A DNA stretch of 64,000 nt from Malus domestica (GCF_042453785.1 NC_091671.1:38331001-38395000), one strand, 5' to 3'. Numbered from the stretch's first letter, positions 1-12,253 are shown. Made by a program: numbers and translations. The notes: generated from the letters alone by a model not told the origin.

Positions 1-1524
1 CTATTGTGAACTACTTGTATTACTCTTAGCTTGTGTAACCCTAGTGATTGTTTTTCCGTATCTTTGTAAGAAAATGATTGTATTGTTTTGAGATATTAGA
101 AAATCTGTGCCTTTGCAAGTTGCGATCAACTTGAGCAGACAAGTATTTTGAGCAGGTTTGTATTCAAGTGATTGCTTTCAAGTTTTAACCTTCAATAATT
201 GTTGCTTGGTCGAGTTTTGGAGAGATTTTTCGGTAGGCTTCACTCGCACCATCTGAAACCACTGTGGATCGTAGAAACCGAACACGGGGCTCATGGTTTT
301 GTGAAAGTAAACTCGCATATGATGTGATCGGGGACCCCAACCGAAGTTTTCTTGAACAATTCCGATGCCTTAAATTTTGTCTGCAGCATGGTAGATCCTT
401 GGTGGTATGGCCTACTACCTGCAACATCCAGAATATGGACCCACTTCAGGAAATGAACGAATTATTATCTTCATGTGTGACCACTACGGGGTGTCCCCTT
501 CAGGTCCGTATTCCACAAGACATCTCTTGTATTAGATTTATGGTGCTGGTGAATCACATGATGGTGATCAGGAGGAAGTTGAATTGCCTCTGTGAGCCTT
601 ATCCGCTTCTGGAAAGGTGGACTAGCTTTGCGAAGGCACAAGCTGATTCTCTAAAATAAAAAAATAAAAAATAAAAATTTATTTTGAAGGTGATTACGAT
701 GCAGATGAAATTAACTTTCCTGTTACGAAGTGGTGTCATCACCCTTATATATGTCTCTATTTCGTGTGTGACATGCAAGTTTCTTTTCATGACTAGCAAT
801 TAGGTTAGTGATTATCTCTTAGGATTAGGAAAGACTCTCTTATCCTAAGACGGTTTAGTTAAGTGGTTGTGCATTTCGACAACTAATTAGGTCTTCACAA
901 TCACAATACATAAGACAAATCCACCAGGTGTTATGAACATTTTGTAATTATCATCTTAATAAACCCCACAAGCATATCCTTACGCAGAAAGTTGATTATC
1001 TTAATTAATCAAAGGTGATTGATTATCCTAATGCATAACGTCATTAAAAGACAAAATTTGGACCCCATTTTTGCACTTCATTGCCCTCTTTCATTTCTCA
1101 CCTTCCACATGGTAATGACAAATCATCACCTAAAAACAAATGGAAGACACCAGAAGGGATCACATAATCATGTCTTGGTAAATTAATTATCTACTTAATC
1201 CAACAAATTTTTTTTTTCTTTTTGCATAACTATATTGTCCTCCTTTTAAGTTTATCGAGGTTTTAATTTTCTAGCACTGCATCATTAGATTTTAAAATCA
1301 CTCACTTTATGTCATTTAATTGTTTGATTGTCTGGTCATCGATAAACTGATGACGTAACAATTCATAAATTAAAATAATTTACATAAACGGGTCGTACAT
1401 ATGTCACATTAACAATCTCACATATGATTATACAATCAAATTATAAAAGGCATAAATTGAAATAATTTTAGAAATGCAAAGATGCAATATACGAAATCTG
1501 AAACTCCATAAATTAGCTAAAGAG
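1..1524. other. Intergenic, no supported gene
   Basis: AT-rich DNA. Around 264-660 there are open frames on the plus strand, but the frames are mixed, no domain is recognisable and no splice structure is evident. It may be a degenerate coding or retroelement remnant. The rest is low-complexity A/T sequence with nothing I can name. Confidence 0.5.
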
Positions 1525-1932
1525 GTGTATTCAATTGAGATTTTGAGGGATTTTAATTCTTTTAATGGATTTAGGAGTATTCAATTATGATTTTAAAGAT
1601 TCTCTGAAATTCAATATGTATTCAATCAGGATTGTAAGATAGTTTATTAAAATCCTTAGAAATTTGGGTGTATTCAATTAAGATTTTAAAGAAGTTTAAG
1701 TGTATTCAATTATAATTTGATTTTAGAGAATTTGAAAAAGTTGAGGAATTTAAGGGAATTTGAGAGATTTCGTCGTGTAAATTAAGCATTCACAAATCTC
1801 ACATCTCTCCATGAGATTTCGAGGGAATTGAATCAAAATTTTACATAGAATCGCTACAGATCAATTAAACTCCTTAAAGATCCATGAATTTATAAATTCA
1901 TTAAAATCTCTCAAATTCTTAATCGAATGAGC
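1525..1932. repeat. MITE-like inverted-repeat element
   Basis: The left end starts GTGTATTCAATTGAGATTTT and the right end, read in reverse complement, starts CTCATTCGATTAAGAATTT, giving imperfect terminal inverted repeats of about 40 bp. The motif GTATTCAATT recurs inside (near 1578, 1617, 1671 and 1701). There is no coding capacity. A clean target duplication was not found, so the superfamily is uncertain. Confidence 0.5.
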
Positions 1933-3387
1933 ATGTAAAATATAATATAATTTTTGCTTTGTGCCAGCAGTACAATCCTATCTTATGCATGAAAAGAAAA
2001 TCATTGCCTTGAGGAATTGAGCAAAGTCAATAGATCAATTATGTATTGCATTTATCTTTCTTTCTTGCTCTCTCTAGAATTGAGGGTTGCCCAAAAAAAT
2101 AATTGACTGACAACGTCATCTTGTTTGAAGACATGTTAGTGGTGCTTGGCAATGGTGAAAGTGACTCAAAACTTGTTTGATTGCAATCGTGGGATCATTT
2201 CCTCTCTCAAGTTTTACCCCCATCGATCAAGATATCTCAATCGGTTTGTTATCCATCACTACATTTTGGACGATGCCTCGTGTGTGCTACATTTACGTAT
2301 TGCCACCTACCCCTTCCATATCATTGAACGATGGGAGTTATGCTATGGGAAAAATCTACGTCAACATCTCTCATCAAGTAGGATCGTGTTTGAAATGATC
2401 ACTATAAGTGAAGAGCAAGATTTATAGTCAAGGGCGGATGTTTGGTACGGGTCTTTTCTGTGTTTATCAAGTGCTCAACAAGTTCTCTCTATATTATTCA
2501 TTAAACTGTTTTGGCATATGTCGATATCAGTTGACATATGTGCACACATGATTTGATTGACAACAATGAGCCCACCAACTGTTCATCAAAATGCCTCTGT
2601 TAATAAACTGGAAAAAAAAAATTGTGCGCTTCGGGTTCTATTTCTATCTAAAAACTTATATTTAACATTAGGACACTCCAAGATTCAAATCCTGAATCAA
2701 TCATTGTTTATAAGTATATATGGTTAATGTCACTGAAAAAACCTTTCGTGTTTCAAGTAATCGTAGACTAAAGAGTGCCCATTCCTAACTATTGATTCGA
2801 TGTGAGACCAAAGCATTATCAACCTTATGTTTCGTAAAGATGACATATGCTTTAGAATTGTAGTAAGAAATGTGTTACACGATAAGATCTACTTTGATGC
2901 TAAGTTTACGTCACGATTTGTCAACCGACTCATACGATGAGTACTACATACAAAAAGGGTAAATAGTTTCAATTGTGCAGTAGATTCTCTCGTTTGCATT
3001 TTATTCAAAAGCTATGCAATCAATAGGCAACAGGGTGACCAAGTTAATACCCGTTACTAAATATTACCTCGAGGATAAAGATGTGATGTAGTAAATACTA
3101 AGATAGGGTAACTTTGTTGGGCATAAAGAGCATTTTCTTTGCTTTCTTATTTGTTGTGTCAACTCGGAAAAGACGTAAGCTGTTAAGCAAAGCAAAATAT
3201 TAAAATCCACTCATACAAATCATAATGATTTTGTTTCCCATTTCTCTCTTGGATATTTCATCGCTGTGGAGCCCACTTTTTGACTGAAAACCCAAAACTT
3301 AGGCCTTAATGTTAGACCCGGCTCCATAGTGGGGCCCACGATTTACCTGAGATTGATTTGTTTTTTTGTGTAGTGAAAGATAAATCT
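1933..3387. other. Intergenic, nothing recognised
   Basis: AT-rich DNA with only short fortuitous frames, for example two overlapping plus-strand frames at 2146-2427. I see no conserved domain, splice structure or repeat. Confidence 0.5.
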
Positions 3388-3700
3388 ACGGTCTAGTAAT
3401 ATTCTTAGGTAATCTTCTACGACAATGTGATCACAACCGACGAGTTTGCTCGCTGTATTTCTACCACTAATAAAGATGATGGTGGTAGCAATGCAATAGT
3501 ACGGTCTAGCGATATTCTTACATAATATTTTGCGACGATATGATCACATCCAACAAGTTTGCCCATTGCATTTCTACCACTGATGAGGATGACAGCAGTA
3601 GAGATGCAAATATGTGATGAGATGCTCGCCTCCGGCGACTTTCATGCGATGATATGATAACTTCCAAGAAGTCCACCTCTCCATCGCCGATGAGGATAAC
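3388..3700. repeat. Degenerate ~112-bp tandem repeat, about three units
   Basis: Units begin near 3389, 3501 and 3613. Each carries a version of 'acggtctagYRATATTCTTA', a 'TGATCACA'-type motif, and 'TTTCTACCACTRATRARGATGA'-type sequence. The third unit is the most diverged. It is non-coding and the copies differ by many substitutions, so this is an old local duplication. Confidence 0.55.
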
Positions 3701-3862
3701 GGCAAGCTGAAGATTGGTGAGACTGTTAGTTGGAGAGCAAGTACATAGCACAATCATTTTTCACCTTGTAAGCAGTAAATTTTAAATTTAACTACTATTA
3801 AAAATTATGAAATCGATACGTAATTATGATTGACCTGTAGTATGACATAGTTATTCTTACAC

Positions 3863-4079
3863 GAACCTGGCTTCTCTGCCTCAGTTCCCATACACTCTCA
3901 TCCCCTCTTATTTTTGTGGTCACGGTTAAGCCACGTCAACATTTTATATCACTATTATTTTTTGTCTTATTATGTCTATAAAAAAATTAATATAAAATAT
4001 TGACGTGACTTAATCGTGATCGCACAAAATAGAAGGAATTGGAGTGTATGGAAACTGGAAGGGCAGAGAAGCCGGATCC
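3863..4079. mobile_element. MULE-type MITE, family M1 copy 1
   Basis: A 217-bp element with long inverted ends: GGCTTCTCTGCC, CCATACACTC and GTGGTCACGGTTAAGCCACG occur on the left, and their diverged complements on the right. It is flanked by a perfect 10-bp direct repeat ATTCTTACAC (3853-3862 and 4080-4089), which fits the 9-10 bp target duplications of Mutator-like elements. No coding capacity. Related copies lie at 7090-7296 and about 53795-53950. Confidence 0.75.
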
Positions 4080-4279
4080 ATTCTTACACCGAGAAATGTT
4101 GAAATTAAAAAAAAAAGAAAAAAAAAGAAAGCAGGACCCCACATCTTATCTTCAGTCGAAGGCCCACACAGGTTTAACGTTTACGTAGCCAACGGCAAAG
4201 GAGTTGGGAGCGGTTGTACGTCGTCACTGGTGGGACGTGCAACAGTGGAAGAAAGAATCCAAAAACTTATCGCTGCCCG

Positions 4280-4876
4280 TTACTCTCAGTGGGCCCCACC
4301 CACTCACTATAGCCACGTCCGTATTTTATTTTGTTGGGCCCCACTATTCACTTATTCGAGGGTTAACAAACAAGCAAACCCCACAGGGCCTACTCACATA
4401 ATTGGGCCAAACCCAAACCTCCACCCCCCGCCCCCGCCTTTCAAATTGACAGATTGTTTTCTCTTAGAAGTGATTGGCTGTGCAGATATTATGCAAGACT
4501 GTACGATATGTGAATTATAATTAAAGATTTTGACCATATGGCTATTTCATTACATTGTTGATAACAACCTTCAAACGATTTGTCGTCGTTGAAAATATTG
4601 GTTATATATGAGAAATTATATTTAAACTCATCTAATCACTTTTTACATCTAATTTAAATTTTAAATGTTAATTGTCTGTTTTATCTTATTGTACAAAATG
4701 AAATTAATAATAAAAATCAAATTTATCAGTAGATCCACGTACTATAATTAAACCCTAGCATCACCCTTTGTTTATCCTGTGTTCATTCCGACAAAAACCC
4801 TAATAGCTCTGATAGAGAAAAACAAGTTTTTCTATTGATGGATGGTGATTTTGAAGTTTTTAATCCTCCAACTAAG
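4280..4876 (+). promoter_or_regulatory. Housekeeping-type promoter with orphan first exon
   Basis: Between 4287 and 4412 there are repeated TGGGCC/GGGCCCAC motifs, which are site II elements typical of ribosomal and cell-cycle promoters. Two telo-box-like AAACCCTA/AAACCCTAA motifs follow near 4750 and 4795. An ATG at 4838 opens 13 codons (MDGDFEVFNPPTK) that end exactly at a GT donor at 4877 (AAG|GTATGA). A possible second coding stretch is seen near 4990-5080, ending in a stop, and no further exons were recognised. I read this as the 5' end of a truncated or unrecognised gene; the protein family is unknown. Confidence 0.35.
4611..4712. repeat. MITE-like repeat, family M2 (diverged member)
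   Basis: The motif AACTCATCTAATCACTTTTT and following sequence match 22290-22410 in inverted orientation, and more distantly the pair 5378-5544 / 21040-21203. It overlaps the 5' part of the promoter entry at 4280-4876. Non-coding and AT-rich. Confidence 0.5.
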
Positions 4877-5377
4877 GTATGACTCGATTTATGGATATTT
4901 TGTTTATTTGCTTCTTCTTTGGATTAAATTTCATACTTTTTATATTATATTGTATTTATATTTCTCTGTCGTCTGTATGCGCCCCAAAACGCCAATGCAA
5001 GGATTTTTTATTAGTACTACAAATACATCAAACTTGATTCTTGGTGCAAATAAAGATTGCTCAACCTTAACCATGAACTAGCGGGTGACATGTCTTGCAC
5101 ATTTTTTATTTGAAATAGCTCCAATTTGTTTATTTGTTTATTAACATAGCAGCAAAACACTCAACCCTATGTCACTTCAAAGTTTTTTTAAAAAAGTACA
5201 TGAAAATGCTCGATTTAAAAATGACTGAACTGGAGCTTGCTTAACATTCTCTTGGAAAATTCAAGTCTATGGAATGATCTCTTGGATCCCAAGTCCATGG
5301 ATGGGTTGTGGTAGCAGAAAGAAAAAAAGCAACCATGGAAATGCTAGTCTTATACGACATATGCAATTATAAAGGGA

Positions 5378-5544
5378 ATGGGTGTAAAGATAATTTTACA
5401 TTTTGAATTGGGTTTGAGAGGATAGTTTAGGTAATAAATTTGGGTTTAAAGAGATATTAATTCTTTAATAAAAAAACAATATGGATGAAGATAGTAAGTT
5501 GGGTGTAGAAAGAGGTTAGATGAGTTCAAATAAAATTTCCCTTA
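5378..5544. repeat. MITE-like repeat, family M2
   Basis: This 167-bp stretch is nearly identical, in reverse complement, to 21040-21203. Shared landmarks are GGGTGTAAAGATAA, TTGAATTGGGTTTGAGA and GATGAGTTCAAATAAAATTT. The high identity of two distant copies indicates a dispersed, fairly recent non-coding element. Confidence 0.65.
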
Positions 5545-7089
5545 TATATTTAGTGACTGTTTCTAAATAATTATTTCATTACAAAAAAGTTTAGTTTATT
5601 TGAGAGAAATGATATGTTTACCTAGTTGTGAGCTTTGAAAAAAAAAGTAAAATTATTTTGTGTTTATTTACGATATTGCCTATAACTTTTATTTTGATTA
5701 TTTTTCTTTAGTTTTGTTGATAGGGTTGATTTAATCTGTTCATCTCTTTTAAAGAAGGTTTTGTTAATAGGTAATTTAAGTATTAATAAAAAATTAGTTT
5801 TCCGCAATCTAAACCTTCGTCTAATTAGTATTATCATTTAGTTGTGTTTATTTTCAATTGTAAATAAGAGTTCTTATAAATGACGAGCAGTAATTACAAT
5901 ACTTGATCATTATAGTTGCTATATTATGTCACTTAGCCGAAATCTCTTTCTGAGAATAACAACGTTGTTCCTTTATCTCCCACGTCAAAGAAAAAGTGGG
6001 TGAACTAAATGAGGCTAATTAATTTATGGCCAGTCATAACTATTCAGTTTTAAACTTTGGATTTGTATTTTTTATTTTTTTATTTTTTTTGTTCAAGATT
6101 TGAGAAAAGTACATAGAACAAAAAGGGATAGGTGAAGAAGCTAAATAGGAGAAACAGAAAGAAACAAAGATGAATCAATGAAAATAAAATTTTATTTAAA
6201 ATTTTGATTTTGATTTTAATTTTCATTGTGTTTTCTTCCTTATATGATTCTTCTATAGTTCCCTCATAATTCTTCATTTAAGCTTCTTCATCCATCATTT
6301 CTCTCTGTATTTTGATTATAAAATGTACCCTTTTGACTTTTATTTTTTAAAATATTGTATTAAGAAATAGAGTGTGAAATGTAGTAAAAACAAAGTCAAG
6401 AACGTTCCAAAACTTTCATCTAAAGCCTAGCTAGTCATGTGGGATAGATGTACCATGTTAATTATTTACTGACCTTTAATGTTGCGAAGACAAAAGCTTA
6501 GGCCACATGGTATGTCAGAAGTAAAAATGAGCATGTGAATATCACTATCCTTATCAAAGAAAGCATACAACTGATTACATTTAAGTAGTACTGGATTTTG
6601 CATCTGTGAGGTAAAACTAAGCATTTTAGACTAAACTCAAAAGTCGAAATCCGCTAAAGAATGGATTAGTATTTCTAATCACCACATGCCAGATGAGGGG
6701 TTATGAGTTATTGTTTGCATAAAACAAGAGCCTCGTTTTTGCAATGGGAACGCATTTAGCAAACGTGTGCTACACAAATAATGTAGCAATGTGGTAACGT
6801 TCGTTTCATCGAATGTTTAAAACAACTTATGCCGAAAGTGTTTTAACTTTTGCTTCATGAAATGTTGGTACTCTCCCAAATTTTAACCAAATCTAGGTTA
6901 ATCAAGGAGCTGAGTCGTGCAAGATATTTTATCATACGACATGTACGTCTTGCCACGAAAACCTACTAATTGTCGGTGGCGGGTTCGGACCTTTTTTTTT
7001 TCCTTTGATTGGGCGAAGTATAAAGGCTTGGTGGTTCTTGTCTAAGTTACATTATTGGTAGGTAAGTCCTAGCGAGTGTTGCTTGAGAG
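5545..7089. other. Intergenic, nothing recognised
   Basis: Very AT-rich DNA with poly-A and poly-T runs. The minus-strand frame at 6080-6277 is low-complexity K/I/F-rich sequence and is not a credible gene. Confidence 0.5.
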
Positions 7090-7296
7090 GAACCTAGATT
7101 GTCTGTCCTCTCGATCTCATACGCTTCTCATCCTTCTTATTTTGTGGTCACGGTTAAGCTACGTCAACATTTTATATTCCCATTGCTTTTGGTCTTATTA
7201 TTTCTATAAAAAATCAATATAAAATGTTGACGTGGCTTAACCATAACCACATAAATAGAAGGAGATGAAATGGAGGAGGGTAGACAATTCAGGTCA
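7090..7296. mobile_element. MULE-type MITE, family M1 copy 2
   Basis: A 207-bp inverted-repeat element sharing GTGGTCACGGTTAAGC and CGTCAACATTTTATAT with the copy at 3863-4079. It is flanked by 9-bp direct repeats GCTTGAGAG (7081-7089) and GCTTAAGAG (7297-7305), 8 of 9 matching. Non-coding. Confidence 0.7.
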
Positions 7297-7921
7297 GCTT
7301 AAGAGATCAAGAAAAGAGTTAAACAGAAAGATTTGAGTGAAGTGGGTGAACTTGGGCGAATTAAAAAGGAAAGTAAAAGACAACCATAATTGATGGTTGG
7401 AGTAGAAAAGTGTGTTTAGTTGCGATTCTGTCTTACCCAGCTACTCGATAGTAATTCAGTCAATAACTTTTCACAAGTCAAGGTTGGCAACCCTCGCTTA
7501 TGATTGACACCGCCCTACTAACTACAGATCTTTTAAGGCTTTTTAGCCAAAATTGTTTTTGAGATTTATATAATTCTTCACTTTGATCTCTCAGATTTGA
7601 AATCAGTAGAAGTGATCTCTGGGTTTGTCTACCATCAATCATTTTGGTTTTTCCGTAAAAAATCTTCATTAAATAAAAATGAAATGATGAAATTACCTTA
7701 AATTTTTGTCAAATTGTGTAGGTTCATTGTTTATTAAATTGAGTGTATTTTTATTATTTGGTCCTTATTTAGCATAATTTTTCAAGTAATAACCAAAATG
7801 ATTGATGGTGGACAAACTCAAGGACCACATTTATTGATTTTAAATCTCAACAACCAAAGTGATTAGTTATGTAAATTTCAGATATCATTTTGACTAAAAA
7901 AAACCTTATTTTAATAAAGTA

Positions 7922-8086
7922 ACTAGAAAAATGCTAAAGAAACTTTTTCAAAATTGAAACTCTTTATGGATTCTTTGTCACTTCATGTCTTCAGCACAAT
8001 ATCTTATAATGTTATAACATAAATTAACGTTAAATGTGTGGTATCAAAGAATCCATAAAGAGTCTTAATTAGTATTTCTTAAGTAA
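7922..8086. repeat. MITE-like element, family M3
   Basis: The left end has AAATGCTAAAGAAACTTTTT followed by TTGAAACTCTTTATGGATTC. The right end carries the complement (GAATCCATAAAGAGTCTTAA, then AGTATTTCTTAAG). The same terminal pattern occurs at 52720-52876. Its right part lies in the tandem duplication 8021-8282. Confidence 0.5.
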
Positions 8087-8282
8087 CTATATACTCATGA
8101 TTAATTGTGTTTTATCACTTAACTAGAGAGAGTGATGTGATACCAATAATTAAATTAACGTTAAATGTGTGGTATCAAAGAATCCATAAAGAGTCTTAAT
8201 TAGTATTTCTTAAGTAACTATATACTCATGATTAATTGTGTTTTATCACTTAACTAGAGAGAGTGATGTGATACCAATAATT
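8021..8282. repeat. 131-bp tandem duplication
   Basis: Positions 8021-8151 and 8152-8282 appear identical over the whole 131-bp unit, both starting AAATTAACGTTAAATGTGTG. The lack of divergence implies a recent duplication, or possibly an assembly artefact. Confidence 0.85.
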
Positions 8283-8479
8283 TGTGCATTGTAATATCAA
8301 AATGGAAACTATATAATAACTTTGCATGGTGGATATATATAATCAAAGAGAAACGTAGGGATGAGCTCAACACTTCGTATGAGTGCGTGCGTTTATTTGT
8401 GCATTCATAACTGCAGAGTCCGCAGAGAGAGTTTCACACAAAGTCCAAGCCAGTCACGACAAAATACCCCCACAAAGAA

Positions 8480-8648
8480 GAGATTTTTCAGTGTAATCGG
8501 CAAACGAGGTGGTACATCATATGTCACTATATAAATGGTGGAATATGTATCTTAAAATGTTAATAACTTAAAAAATAAAATTTCTCACCATTTATATAAA
8601 AACATATTATATATCACCAGTGTTTCCATCACAATAAAAAATTTCTCC
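8480..8648. repeat. MITE, family M4 (uninterrupted copy)
   Basis: A palindromic element of about 170 bp: AGATTTTTCAGTGTAATCGG at one end and AATAAAAAATTTCTC at the other, with mirrored ATGG and TATATAAATGGTG motifs inside. Its reverse complement matches the two halves of DNA flanking the Mutator-like element at 43194-44613, so it serves as the uninterrupted reference for that insertion site. Confidence 0.6.
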
Positions 8649-10014
8649 TCACAAAGCCTCTTCGTAGAAAGACAAAATTTAATCTGTTTGAGAAAATAGA
8701 TGCCTATTTTATTATTTTATTAGAGAAAGAAAGCTATTCAATCATGTGAGAAAAGAAAACTACAAAAGTAAAATATTAGAAAAAAATAAAAATTCGAATT
8801 TCTGGGTTTTGTGGCTGTGTGGTCAATACTCAATACTTCTTATGAGTTATGAGGACCGCATACGAGCGGTGGAACACAAATATTAAAATAGGCTTATTTT
8901 CTAGTTACGTTGTCTAGAACTTGATTTGATTTCGTTTGTTTTTTTTTTTTAAACTCAAAAGTATGTACTTTACTCAATGACACTCGGAATTTATTCTATT
9001 TTAACTTGTGAACGGTCTCTTTTATCTGAAACTCACAAGTCGCATCTGGAATATATGTGAGACCTACTACTCAATAAGACTATACCATATGTGCCAATAA
9101 ATTTAATTATAGATCTCCACTATGCATTAACATTCAATAATCAGAAAAATTAAATTTAAAATAAATTAAAGATATGACAAAAATAAAAAAGAAATGGATT
9201 AGCTGGTACACCAAAATCAAACCCACATAATGGAGTTAACATGATTAAGGCAATTTGGAGCAAATTTTGTGTTTAATAGAGTAAAATGATGACTTTTGAG
9301 TTTCATCAGTAAAATATGATCAAAATCGAGTTTCAAAGGCAAAATGGAGTGAATTTTGAGTTTTAGGGAGTAAAGTAACACCTTTTAAATTACACACACA
9401 TGTGGTAGGGTGGAGGAGGACAAAATAAGATTAAAATCGAGTTTTAGACGCCATAGCTAAAAATAAGCCATTGAAATGTAGGAAGTGTCTAAGAGTCTGA
9501 ATTTCACATCGGTGACTTAAGGAATTTTGCATGTACTTATAAATTAAGTTACTCCTTTTACTGTCAATTACTCTTTAGACTAGATTAAAGATTAGACTGA
9601 AACTATAACCTAATTGTCAATTTTCTTCATGAACTATCTTTTCAGCCAATTTACTATGTTGAACTAGATGTAATCGGCAAATTCAAGATTTTTCGTCCAT
9701 TTGATAAATTACATCTAATTTATCGTAGAACCTCAATTTTTTTTTTCTCATCTATTTATCTATGAGAGTTATCTTATAAATGACGTGGTTAGAATGTCTA
9801 GCTAAAATTTTTATCTTGTTTCTCACTCTTCAAAAGGATAAAAGGCACCCCGAAACCCCACTCTTTTCTCTTCCCTTTTAAAACAAAGGGCCTATTCTTT
9901 TCTCCATCTTTCGCTTTCTCTTTTGGCCAAGTTGCAAATTCCTGCCCAGAGGAAGTGAACTTGATCGATGGGATGCAAAACCCACTAGCAAAAAGTGAAA
10001 TATTTTAAGAGAGG

Positions 10015-10016
<2 letters not shown>
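8649..10016. other. Intergenic, nothing recognised
   Basis: AT-rich DNA. Between about 9240 and 9440 there are loosely repeated phrases of the type 'aaaatSgagttttag', which look like an old degenerate repeat. No gene was recognised. Confidence 0.45.
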
Positions 10017-10047
<31 letters not shown>

Positions 10048-10763
10048 TCTTATATGAAATGATGGCTCTTTCATTTCATGGGAAGAAGCAAAAGCATTTA
10101 TGCCAAATGTGCCTGAGACAAGAGGGGATATAGAACTCCATTTGCTGCTAAATGCCAGAGCTGCTCTCTTCTTATATTTCCCTGCCCTGATCACATGGCA
10201 TGCATGCTCTTTGTTATGATGGGAATTTGAGCCCCAATTTGTTCCAATCCCCAAAAAAATATAACCACAACTGAAAGAAAAAAAAAAACCACTTTATGTT
10301 GTTTTTTTAAGCTTTCATCTATGGAGGCCACTGAAATTTAGCAAGAATCCCCTTTCATTTTTTTATCTGAGATTCTTCCCTTTGTTTCCTTTTTCTTCAT
10401 TGAATAGGAAGAAAACCATTTAATTTACTCTACTTTTCAAGCTCATAGTGATTTTCAAGACAAACGTCTGTTTCATAGCCGGAATTACTGACCTACTGAA
10501 AGTAAGTACTAAAGTTCTCATATATTCTTTCTTTATTGTTGCTAATCTCTCGCATGGCAATGTTGGATTAATTTTGCTCTACTTTTGATACTCAAAAGGT
10601 TATTTTTGAGTGAAGTTTGTTTCATAGCCGGACTATCAGGGTAAGTTTCCGAATACCGAATACCGCTTCTCGAATATTGTCACCGTCTCTCATGCAAATA
10701 TCTGATTAATTTTTTAGCTATTTTGCAGTGATTAATTTAGTTCATTTGCTATAGAGCAAAGTA
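10017..10763 (+). promoter_or_regulatory. Leader region of the FLZ gene, with (GA)n microsatellite and 5'-UTR intron
   Basis: A (GA)n run covers about 10017-10045. A strong donor AAA|GTAAGTAC occurs at 10502 and a plausible acceptor (TTGCTATAG) lies just before the ATG at 10764, so the 5' UTR probably contains an intron. A second donor-like GGGTAAGT follows at about 10639. The phrase TTTCATAGCCGGA occurs near 10470 and again near 10620. Exact transcription start is not determinable. Confidence 0.4.
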
Positions 10764-12253
10764 ATGCTGAGGAACAGATCCAGAACAGTGACCAGCAAGC
10801 AACCTCTAATGGCGGATTCTCAACCGTCTCTAACTCAAAAAAACTACTCAAAAAGCCCATCCTTCTTCGACTCTCCAAGATTCAGAGGCTTCACGATGAA
10901 GGGCAGTTCCGAAACCGATTCAAATTTGATCAGCCCAACTTCAATTCTTGACACCACCAAGCCATTCCCCTTCGGAAAAAACCCGTTTTCGGGTGACCAA
11001 ATCCAACCCAAAACCCCAAAAATTCAACCCGGAAACAAACCCTTTTGGGAGAAATCTGAGGCCAAAGGCATTGGCCTTGCTCTGGTTCAAACACTCAAAG
11101 ATGAAAACTTGGAAGACAAAAATTCAAAAACCAGTAACCGTAAGGTCCTGTTTGGCACTAAGCTCAGAGTTCAAATCCCCAAGACTTTGAATTCCCAGTT
11201 TTCAGAAACTGGGTCTGTTAACTCTGGCATCCAAACAGAGAACCCGAATTCGGGTTCAGGGTCTGGTTGTGTGAGTGAGAGAAGTGAAATGGAGCTTTCT
11301 GAGGATTATACTTGTGTGATTTCTCGTGGGCCGAAGCCGAGAACGACTCACATATTTGATAACTGCATTGTGGAAAGTTACCATACTTTGTCGGATCAGT
11401 CGAGCTCCGGTTCTGAGAATTTCCTTAGCTTTTGTTACACATGCAGGAAGAATCTTGAGCAGAAGATTGACATCTACATTTACAGGTTCGTTTCAATGGC
11501 CCCTTCTTCAAATGATTACTCCGAAACTGTTGTTGTAGGAAGTACTTCTGTTCATAAGGGCTTTTGTCGTAGGTGCTTTTTACTTGAACAACAGGATTAG
11601 TCTTCTTTCCTAAAACACACTTTTAATACCTACAAAGTCTATAAGTTTTTATATCTAGCGTAATCAGAAGTGCTTTTTATCGTCAAAAAACAGTTCTAGC
11701 TCTTCTTCAAATAATTACTGTGAAATTGTTTTTGTACGAAATACTGTTCGTAAGGGCTTTTGTCGTAGGTGCTTTTTACTTTAGGAACAGGATTAGTCTT
11801 CTTCCCCAGAACACACTTCTCCGACCTACATAGTTTATAAGTTTTTCTGTCTAGCGTAATCATAAGTATTTCTGATCGTCAAAAAACACTTTTAGCTTTT
11901 TTTAGAAGCCATCTCAAACACGTTCTTATTCAATTATTGGAAGTTTGAAGCACGAAGACGAAGATATTGGATTGCATGCTTCTCTTAATAATCACTAAAC
12001 AATATACATACCGTTTATTATTGGTTTAGTGTTTCTACTACTTTTGATCAAACATTTGTAGCGGTTATATGTATCCTACGCTTAAATCATTTTTTCAACA
12101 TTTGTTTCTAATTAAATAACGATTTATTGTCTGTTGAATGTCTCGTGCAGAGGCGAGAAGGCGTTTTGCAGTCAAGAATGCCGGTACCAAGAAATGCTCT
12201 TGGATGAAGTTGGGAACACACAACTTGATGATACATTTAGGAGTTGTTCTTGA
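10764..12253 (+). CDS. FCS-like zinc finger (FLZ, DUF581) protein
   Basis: Two exons, 10764-11485 and 12151-12253, joined through TACAG|GTTCG and TCGTGCAG|AGGCG, give 274 residues. The FLZ domain covers about residues 219-260: FLSFCYTCRKNL, then the IDIYIYRGEKAFCS stretch across the splice junction, then QECRYQEMLLDE. The zinc ligands are the CYTC pair and the cysteines of FCSQEC. The serine- and proline-rich N-terminus with SPRFRGF resembles the FLZ8/9/10 type. Known family role: FLZ proteins bind the SnRK1 kinase as scaffold or adaptor in nucleus and cytoplasm. Without splicing the frame runs on to 11600 and loses the end of the finger, so the intron is well supported. The intron contains a tandem duplication. 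Paralog assignment is uncertain. Confidence 0.93.
11503..11900 (+). repeat. ~199-bp imperfect tandem duplication inside the FLZ intron
   Basis: 11503-11701 and 11702-11900 are similar. Shared landmarks are GGGCTTTTGTCGTAGGTGCT, CAGGATTAGTCTTCTT, TCTAGCGTAATCA and TCGTCAAAAAACA. Divergence of perhaps 10-15% suggests an old event. It lengthens the intron without touching the splice sites. Confidence 0.7.

Noticed and set aside
264-659. 131-residue plus-strand open frame near the left edge
   Set aside because: No recognisable domain; other frames are equally open, and there is no promoter or splice context.
4044-4520. 158-residue plus-strand open frame
   Set aside because: It overlaps a MITE end and a promoter-like region, is low-complexity (poly-K, poly-P) and has no domain.
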